Origin: Acidimicrobiia bacterium
GTDB taxonomy: Bacteria > Actinomycetota > Acidimicrobiia > UBA5794 > JAOTWH01
NCBI GenBank assembly: GCA_029863035.1
Contig: JAOTWH010000061.1
Location: forward strand, 1-11,102
Length of the DNA stretch: 11,102 bases
Direction of reading: 5' to 3'
Shown here: piece after piece, positions 6,570-11,102 of the stretch
How the letters are laid out: the number at the start of each line of letters is the position of its first letter
Position numbering within the stretch: position 1 is the stretch's first letter
Made by a program: the position numbers and the translations under genes
The notes under the pieces: model-generated
The model's database searches: none
Told to the model about the DNA's origin: nothing
The model's input: the letters and a program-made list of their open reading frames with translations, nothing else

Positions 6570-7053
6570 CCGGACTGACCGACCTCGGGCTCCTCCACCA
6601 CCGCCGCTCGATTATGTGCTGGCCTCCCACCTCGCGGTCATCGACCTCCCCCGGCACGAAGCCCTGCGATTCGTGAAAGGTCTCAGCGGGGATGTTGCCC
6701 AAGATGACTGTCGCCGATACCGGGAGATCGGGGGCGATGTCCTGCACCTCGTCCAGCAGGCGTTTGGCGACTCCCAGCTGGAGGTAGGTGGATCGAGTAC
6801 AGATGGAGCGCAACTCGACGTGGTCTTCTTCGCGGTCTGCGATGGCGAATCCCAACAGCTCTGGGCCATCCTCGGCCACGAACAGCCCACCCATCAAGAC
6901 GCTGCGCTTGAGTCGGGCCGGGGCGAACTCTGTCTCGACGAAGGCGGTGATAGCCGCAGGCTCCAAAAGCTCGGTCATGTCGCGGAAGTAATCGCCATAT
7001 AGAAGGCCGGTGATCCCGGCGAGGTCATCACGCAGCGCGGCCCTGACCTGCAT
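6562..7053 (-). CDS. GNAT-family N-acetyltransferase
   Basis: The 163-residue protein fits a GCN5-related acetyl-CoA-dependent acyltransferase. It begins MQVRAALRDDLAGITGLL, the usual opening strand and helix. GLFVAEDGPELLGFAIADRE forms the central strands, LRSICTRSTYLQLGVAKRLL holds motif A with the acetyl-CoA phosphate loop QLGVA (92-96), and ATVILGNIPAETFHESQGF supplies the motif B helix. I chose the ATG at 7051-7053 over the GTG at 7078-7080 because the family begins here and because a TAGGTT hexamer (reverse strand, 7061-7066) sits 7 bases upstream, suggesting a leaderless mRNA. The substrate cannot be told from sequence. Its 3' end overlaps the ppgK 3' end by 8 bases (convergent), and it is divergent from the transporter at 7114. 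Confidence 0.85.
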   Translation of the reverse strand: MQVRAALRDDLAGITGLLYGDYFRDMTELLEPAAITAFVETEFAPARLKRSVLMGGLFVAEDGPELLGFAIADREEDHVELRSICTRSTYLQLGVAKRLLDEVQDIAPDLPVSATVILGNIPAETFHESQGFVPGEVDDREVGGQHIIERRWWRSPRSVSPVS

Positions 7054-7060
7054 GGCTGCG

Positions 7061-7066
7061 AACCTA
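7061..7066 (-). promoter_or_regulatory. Candidate -10 (TAGGTT) for a leaderless GNAT mRNA
   Basis: On the minus strand TAGGTT fits TANNNT and ends 7 bases before the ATG, and no Shine-Dalgarno is present. No -35 is recognisable. Confidence 0.35.
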
Positions 7067-7101
7067 CACGCGATAGCCACGGTGCGGGGGGGTTGCTTAG
7101 T

Positions 7102-7107
7102 TACCCT
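7102..7107 (+). promoter_or_regulatory. Candidate -10 (TACCCT) for a leaderless AI-2E-family mRNA
   Basis: TACCCT fits TANNNT and ends 6 bases before GTG 7114, the start I prefer for the transporter-like gene. No Shine-Dalgarno precedes 7114. A run of seven G lies at 7086-7092, just upstream. Confidence 0.3.
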
Positions 7108-7113
7108 CGCTCG

Positions 7114-8250
7114 GTGGTCGATACGGTCGATGCCGAGCCCCGTATTGCTGGCGGCTTCCTAAAGGGTGCTCCTGTGTGGGTGCCGAAGATGCTGGTGACT
7201 GCCGCATTGGGCGTGGCGGTATTCATCTTCGCCTTCGGCGTCGTTCGCCAGCTTCGGACGCTGCTGATCCTGGTGTTGATTTCAGCTTTCTTGTCCACGG
7301 CCCTCGAACCCGGAGTCGCCTACCTGGCTACGCGTGGCTGGAAGCGTGGACTCGCCACCGGGTTCATGTTCATGGTGGTCATCGTGGGAGGGGGAACTTT
7401 CGTTGCTCTGATGGTGCCTCTCATTGTGGACCAGGTCATCCTCTTCGTTGACAGGCTTCCTGGATACGTCGACGATCTCGGTGAGTTCGCTGCCAGATTC
7501 GGAATCGAGTTCTCGTCAGAGCGGGTCACCGACGCTGTCACCAACATCGACCGCTCGTTGCAGGATGTTGCGGCCGACGTTGCGGGAAGCTTGTTCGGCG
7601 TAGGAAGTCGGCTGCTCAATACGTTCTTCCAGGGGCTGACCATTGCTCTGTTCACCTTCTACTTGACTGCCGAGGCGCCCAAGATCAGGAGAGGGATCGC
7701 CTCCATGCTCCCTAAGAATCGCCAGGTCGAGGTGATAAGGGTGTGGGATATCGCCATCGAGAAGACCGGTGGCTACTTCTACTCAAGGGCGCTGTTGGCC
7801 GGTATCTCGGCAGTTATCACCTGGGTGGTGCTCACCATCATCGATGTCCCGTTCCCGATCGCCCTGGCATTGTGGATGGGCGTCCTAAGCCAATTCGTTC
7901 CGGTGGTCGGGACCTATATCGGAGGAGCGCTGCCGGCGCTCATCGCGGTTCTCGAGTCGCCGATCAAGGCTCTGTGGGTCGTGATCTATGTTGCCATGTA
8001 CCAACAGTTCGAGAACTACGTCTTGAGCCCTCGCATAACGGCCCGCACCATGTCGCTGCACCCGGCGGTGTCGTTCGGCTCAGCGATAGCCGGCGGCACG
8101 TTGCTTGGCGCACCAGGTGCGCTGATGGCGTTACCAGTGGCCGCGACGCTGCAGGCCTTCATATCCACCTACATCAGGCGCTACGAGCTCATAGACGACC
8201 TGCAGCACGGCAACGAGTCGAAATCTGAGCGCGAGGCAAAGGAAAGCTAG
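7114..8250 (+). CDS. AI-2E / PerM family multi-pass membrane transporter-like protein
   Basis: This is a 378-residue integral membrane protein of the AI-2E transporter family (PF01594, formerly UPF0118/DUF20). Members have been linked to autoinducer-2 export or to ion antiport, so the substrate is open. Counting from GTG 7114, hydrophobic segments lie at about 26-44, 49-65, 79-105, 165-185, 227-243, 247-279 and 319-351. Between the third and fourth is the usual soluble amphipathic region (roughly 110-160). Family hallmarks are FTFYLTAEAPKIRRGI, SQFVPVVGTYIGGALPALIA and QQFENYVLSPRI, followed by the long final helix pair. The start is uncertain: TTG 7093 is also in frame, but GTG 7114 has TACCCT 6 bases upstream as for a leaderless transcript. 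It probably shares an mRNA with the DUF885 gene 27 bases downstream. Confidence 0.88.
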   Translation: MVDTVDAEPRIAGGFLKGAPVWVPKMLVTAALGVAVFIFAFGVVRQLRTLLILVLISAFLSTALEPGVAYLATRGWKRGLATGFMFMVVIVGGGTFVALMVPLIVDQVILFVDRLPGYVDDLGEFAARFGIEFSSERVTDAVTNIDRSLQDVAADVAGSLFGVGSRLLNTFFQGLTIALFTFYLTAEAPKIRRGIASMLPKNRQVEVIRVWDIAIEKTGGYFYSRALLAGISAVITWVVLTIIDVPFPIALALWMGVLSQFVPVVGTYIGGALPALIAVLESPIKALWVVIYVAMYQQFENYVLSPRITARTMSLHPAVSFGSAIAGGTLLGAPGALMALPVAATLQAFISTYIRRYELIDDLQHGNESKSEREAKES

Positions 8251-8260
8251 GGTCCCCTAG
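8247..8260. repeat. Short inverted repeat CTAGGG-TC-CCCTAG at the end of the transporter gene
   Basis: Perfect 6-base arms with a 2-base centre include the transporter stop codon TAG (8248-8250). It is too short and lacks a T-tract, so it is not a convincing terminator. It could be a protein site or chance. Confidence 0.3.
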
Positions 8261-8263
8261 ATC

Positions 8264-8270
8264 AAGGAGG
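8264..8270 (+). promoter_or_regulatory. Strong Shine-Dalgarno AAGGAGG of the DUF885 gene
   Basis: AAGGAGG is a near-ideal ribosome binding site. Its spacing of 7 bases to GTG 8278, against 4 to TTG 8275, decides the start. Confidence 0.7.
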
Positions 8271-8277
8271 TTCGTTG

Positions 8278-9951
8278 GTGGATGGCGCCGCGTTCGAATT
8301 GGCCGCTCGGGTTGCCGACACCGAGGCCGAACTTCAGCCTCAAGAGGCAACGGAGTTCGGCTGGCGTGAGTTCGATGGCCGCTGGCGGGATTACAGCCCA
8401 GATGGAGAAGCAGCCCGTCACCAGGCGCTCATTGGCCTGCATGGCGAGTTGAAGGCCCTGCCCGCTGCAGACGACCAGTGGCAGCAGCTGGCCGCTCGTT
8501 CGACCGACACGTACCTGTGGCGAGAACTGTGGCGTTATGAATGCGACGAAGGTGTGAGAGATCTCAACGCCATTTGGAGCCCACCACAGATCATGCGCCA
8601 GACCCTCGACATCATGACCCGATCCGACCTTCAGGGTTGGGAGGACATCGTCACTCGCTTAGCGACTCTGGGCGAGCCGCTTGAGGGATATGTCCAGACT
8701 CTCGAGATCGGCCGATCCAAGGGATTGGTCGCCTCCACCCGCCAAGTGGAAGCCATGGCGCGCGAAGCCCGCACCGTCTCGGCAGACGGGTCGCCCATGG
8801 AGGATTTCGCCGCTGAGCTGGCAGCCAGCGGGATGGGAGACCAAGACCTGAGTGACCGCCTCGATGCCGCGATCGTCAGTGCCAAGGGAGCCTTTGGGAA
8901 TCTCGTGACGTACTTGGAAGGCACCTACCTGGCGGATGCTGCAGCTGAGGACGGAGTTGGCGCAGAGCGCTATGCGGGTTCCGCCGCGTACTTCCTGGCG
9001 GGAGCAGTCGACGTCGCCGAGACATACGAGTGGGGGTGGAGTCAGGTCGAGGAGCTGCGGGTTGAGATGGAGAAGGTTGGGGCAGAGATCCTGCCTAACG
9101 CCACCGTGACGGAGGTCACAGAGCTGCTCCAGATCGATCCAGATAGGGGAGTGGCAAGCCGTGACGAGTTCGTCGAGTTGATGCTGGAACGGCAACACAC
9201 CGCGCTGGCCGATTTGGACGGACCGCACTTCGACGTACCAGCGCAGATCCGTGAGGTCGAAGTGAAGTTGTCACCTCCTGGCGGCTCATTGGGGGCGCAC
9301 TACGTCAGTCCGAGTGAGGACTTCGCGCGCCCGGGGAGTGTTTGGTACTCGCTCGATCCCGACCAAACCTTCTTCCCTTTGTACGACGAGGTCTCAACCG
9401 CCTATCACGAGGGCTTCCCCGGCCATCACCTCCAAAGCGGCATTCAGGTGGTGTTGGCAGACAAGCTCTCGAAACTGCATCGCACGTTCATCTGGTACTC
9501 GGGATATGGCGAAGGGTGGGCGCTGTATGCCGAACGGCTAATGCGAGAGCTCGGATACCTGGAGAAGCCGGACTACGTCTTCGGGATGCTGGCTGGTGAA
9601 ATGCTACGGGCGTGTCGGGTTGTGATCGACATCGGCCTCCACACGGGCCGCCAGATCCCCAGGGGCCAACCTTTCCACCCAGGAGAGGACTGGAGTTACC
9701 AAATAGCGGTGGAGATGCTGGAGTCATACGCCACCCAGAAGAATGCCTACGCACAGTCCGAGGTGACGCGTTACCTGGGCTGGCCCGGCCAGGCGATCTC
9801 ATACAAGGTCGGACAGCGTCGCATCCTCGATCTGCGTGAAAAGATGAAGAAGCGCGATGGGCCCGACTTCGATCTGAAGGAGTTCCACGCCAAGGTCCTG
9901 AACTCCGGACCGGTAGGGCTGGACCACCTGTCAGAGTTGGTACTCGGTTGA
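8278..9951 (+). CDS. DUF885 family putative zinc metallopeptidase
   Basis: The 557-residue protein matches the DUF885 family (PF05960), a mostly helical group with a gluzincin-like active site. STAYHEGFPGHHLQ carries the HExxPGHH-type motif (H377, E378, H383/H384), and SGYGEGWALYAERLMRELGY has a downstream GEGWxxYxE motif (from about 410) expected to give the third metal ligand. DIGLHTG and a W-x-x-x-x-A-V-E-M segment follow, as usual in the family. No signal peptide or membrane helix is seen, so this copy is probably cytoplasmic. GTG 8278 is preferred over TTG 8275 because AAGGAGG at 8264-8270 gives 7 rather than 4 bases of spacing. It lies 27 bases after the AI-2E-family gene and is likely co-transcribed. 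The substrate is unknown; a peptidase role is inferred from the motif. Confidence 0.87.
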   Translation: MDGAAFELAARVADTEAELQPQEATEFGWREFDGRWRDYSPDGEAARHQALIGLHGELKALPAADDQWQQLAARSTDTYLWRELWRYECDEGVRDLNAIWSPPQIMRQTLDIMTRSDLQGWEDIVTRLATLGEPLEGYVQTLEIGRSKGLVASTRQVEAMAREARTVSADGSPMEDFAAELAASGMGDQDLSDRLDAAIVSAKGAFGNLVTYLEGTYLADAAAEDGVGAERYAGSAAYFLAGAVDVAETYEWGWSQVEELRVEMEKVGAEILPNATVTEVTELLQIDPDRGVASRDEFVELMLERQHTALADLDGPHFDVPAQIREVEVKLSPPGGSLGAHYVSPSEDFARPGSVWYSLDPDQTFFPLYDEVSTAYHEGFPGHHLQSGIQVVLADKLSKLHRTFIWYSGYGEGWALYAERLMRELGYLEKPDYVFGMLAGEMLRACRVVIDIGLHTGRQIPRGQPFHPGEDWSYQIAVEMLESYATQKNAYAQSEVTRYLGWPGQAISYKVGQRRILDLREKMKKRDGPDFDLKEFHAKVLNSGPVGLDHLSELVLG

Positions 9952-9964
9952 TGACCAAAGCTGG

Positions 9965-10252
9965 TTAGGAGAGGTCGCCGGCTTCCGTTCTGTCGACCAA
10001 CGCCTGGGCATAGAACGAAGGCCATTCCGATTCTGGGTCCTTGCTGCGGTGCTCGTGGTCGAGGTCGACCAACTGATACACCAGCTCGCTCTTCGTGAGG
10101 GTGACTCCCAGTGCGTCGCTAAGCCCTTCCTGCAGGTGACCGGCGTACCACAGCGGCCACTCGGGATCGTCCCCGTCGGTGCCATTGAAGGCTTCGTGAT
10201 GAGCCGGCCCGGCGGCCCGCAGCAGGTTTTCCACTTCTTGTCTGTCGACCAT
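9965..10252 (-). CDS. Small acidic conserved-looking protein with a repeated EWPx(W/F)YAxxL motif
   Basis: I do not recognise a named function. The 95-residue protein starts MVDRQEVENLLRAAGPAHHE and contains DGDDPEWPLWYAGHL (26-40). An Asp/Lys-rich helix-like region follows, then a second similar stretch, SEWPSFYAQAL (75-85). It is rich in acidic and aromatic residues, has no signal peptide or membrane segment, and is probably cytosolic. I chose ATG 10250-10252 because a longer frame to 10420 would run inside the divergent ribokinase gene, and because TACGCT (reverse strand, 10259-10264) lies 6 bases upstream with no Shine-Dalgarno, as in a leaderless gene. Its stop is 13 bases from the convergent DUF885 stop. 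I have a vague memory of similar HHxAFxxTDGxDPEWPLWYA proteins in other bacteria, which suggests a real family. Confidence 0.7.
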   Translation of the reverse strand: MVDRQEVENLLRAAGPAHHEAFNGTDGDDPEWPLWYAGHLQEGLSDALGVTLTKSELVYQLVDLDHEHRSKDPESEWPSFYAQALVDRTEAGDLS

Positions 10253-10258
10253 GAGTGA

Positions 10259-10282
10259 AGCGTAACGCAGCAGGCGTAGCCT
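10259..10282. promoter_or_regulatory. Back-to-back candidate -10 elements in the 36-base divergent gap
   Basis: Only 36 bases separate the two divergent start codons. On the minus strand TACGCT (10259-10264) ends 6 bases before the ATG of the 95-residue protein. On the plus strand TAGCCT (10277-10282) ends 6 bases before ATG 10289 of the ribokinase gene. Both fit TANNNT and neither gene has a Shine-Dalgarno, so both mRNAs could be leaderless and the promoters would overlap. A short palindromic GCGT-A-ACGC lies at 10260-10268. Confidence 0.4.
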
Positions 10283-10288
10283 GGGGCC

Positions 10289-11102
10289 ATGGCCGAAATC
10301 GCCGTTGTCGGGAGCCTCAACACCGATCTCGTGGCCACGGTTGAGGCCCTTCCCTTGCCGGGAGAAACCGTCATGGCATCGAGCCTGCTCTCGAACCCAG
10401 GAGGAAAGGGAGCCAACCAAGCTGTGGCCGCTGCCCGACTAGGCCGATCGGTTGCGATGGTGGGGGCGGTGGGCGATGACGAAGCGGGGAAAGCACTCGT
10501 GGGGTCGCTTCGCTCCGACGGTGTTGCCACCCACCACATTCGCTTCGATAAGACCACTACAACGGGTGCGGCTCTCATCGCTGTCGATGCCTTGGGGGAG
10601 AACATGATCGTGGTCAGCCCCGGCGCCAACGCCACGCTCACTCCAGCAGATATCGAAGCGTCCCGCAGCGCCCTGGAGAAGGCCGTCGTCGTGTTGGTGC
10701 AGCAGGAGATCCCACCCGAGGCCGTGCGCCGTTGCGGTGAGCTCAGCGCCGGGACACTGATCCTCAACCCGGCGCCGGCTCGCGATCCAGATCCAGAACT
10801 GCTGGCGCTGACCGATGTGCTGGTGCCCAATCAATCCGAGTTGGCACGTCTGACTGGAGGGCCGGTGCCGAACTCTTTGGATGAGGTGGTGGCGCTAGCA
10901 ACTTCCTTTGAGTGGCCTCGAACTCTGGTGGTCACCATGGGCGGCGATGGGGCCGTCTTGGTTGGAGCCGACTACCACTACCACGTGCCAGCACCCGAGG
11001 TCGACGTTGTCGACGCCACCGCGGCAGGCGACGCGTTCTGTGGCGCGCTGGCCGACGCCATTTCGCAAGGCCGTGACATGGAGGAGGCGGTGGAGTGGGC
11101 GG
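10289..11102 (+). CDS. rbsK: Ribokinase-type PfkB sugar kinase, 3' truncated by the window edge
   Basis: The frame starts at ATG 10289 and is open to the right edge (271 full codons), so the last part, probably a few tens of residues, is missing. It is a PfkB-family carbohydrate kinase that most resembles ribokinase (D-ribose to ribose-5-phosphate, ATP-dependent, cytoplasmic). MAEIAVVGSLNTDLVATVEA is the opening strand with the sugar-binding NTD. LPGETVMASSLLSNPGGKGA leads into ANQAVAAARLG, the first PfkB signature. VLVPNQSELARLTG is typical of ribokinases. DATAAGDAF (242-250) is the second signature, with catalytic base Asp248 and the anion hole; the more common form is DTTGAGD, so one Thr is replaced by Ala. 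Specificity for ribose over another pentose or nucleoside is likely but not proven. No ribose transporter or rbsD is visible. Confidence 0.88.
   Translation, partial: MAEIAVVGSLNTDLVATVEALPLPGETVMASSLLSNPGGKGANQAVAAARLGRSVAMVGAVGDDEAGKALVGSLRSDGVATHHIRFDKTTTTGAALIAVDALGENMIVVSPGANATLTPADIEASRSALEKAVVVLVQQEIPPEAVRRCGELSAGTLILNPAPARDPDPELLALTDVLVPNQSELARLTGGPVPNSLDEVVALATSFEWPRTLVVTMGGDGAVLVGADYHYHVPAPEVDVVDATAAGDAFCGALADAISQGRDMEEAVEWA

Noticed and set aside
6538..7002. A 154-codon plus-strand frame opposite the GNAT gene
   Set aside because: The minus strand has clear GNAT motifs, and the plus-strand product shows no domain.
9931..10830. A 299-codon minus-strand frame across the ribokinase and the 95-residue gene
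   Set aside because: It is low-complexity Ser/Ala/Thr/Pro-rich sequence, overlaps two better-supported genes, and has no family-like motif.

Overview
The window is a gene-dense, high-GC (roughly 60%) bacterial stretch. Several features suggest an actinobacterium: a MerR-type regulator of the mycobacterial ResR/McdR (Rv1830) type next to glycine-cleavage genes, a polyphosphate glucokinase, frequent GTG/TTG starts, and starts that look leaderless. The split glycine decarboxylase (GcvPA + GcvPB) differs from the single-chain GcvP of mycobacteria. Together this suggests a deep or uncultivated lineage such as Acidimicrobiia, but that placement is an inference.

Layout. 1-821 is the 3' part of a potassium-channel gene (last membrane helix, RCK/TrkA-N and TrkA-C domains). 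822-1002 is the longest gene-free stretch; it holds a cluster of DnaA-box-like sequences overlapping a probable promoter. 1003-1476 is the ResR/McdR-like MerR regulator. It overlaps a small PD-(D/E)XK nuclease-like gene (1473-1904) whose only sensible start is CTG. 1952-5815 is gcvT-gcvPA-gcvPB with overlapping junctions, and ppgK (5817-6569) follows 1 base later. A GNAT acetyltransferase (6562-7053, minus) ends tail-to-tail in ppgK. An AI-2E/PerM-family membrane protein (7114-8250) and a DUF885 metallopeptidase-like protein (8278-9951) form a two-gene plus-strand unit. A 95-residue conserved-looking protein (9965-10252, minus) is divergent from a ribokinase-type sugar kinase (10289 to the right edge).

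How the genes work together. GcvT, GcvPA and GcvPB supply the T and P proteins of the glycine cleavage system, making methylene-THF, CO2, NH3 and NADH from glycine. The H and L proteins are not in the window. PPGK uses polyphosphate to phosphorylate glucose and the ribokinase-like protein feeds a phosphorylated sugar into central metabolism, so the region is mostly central carbon and one-carbon metabolism beside a putative cell-division/stress regulator.

There are no mobile elements, CRISPR arrays, tRNAs or rRNAs. The most interesting points are the DnaA-box cluster at the resR promoter, the hidden CTG-start nuclease-like gene coupled to resR, and a recurrent TANNNT-N6/7-start arrangement at four genes plus an 8-codon leader ORF before gcvT.
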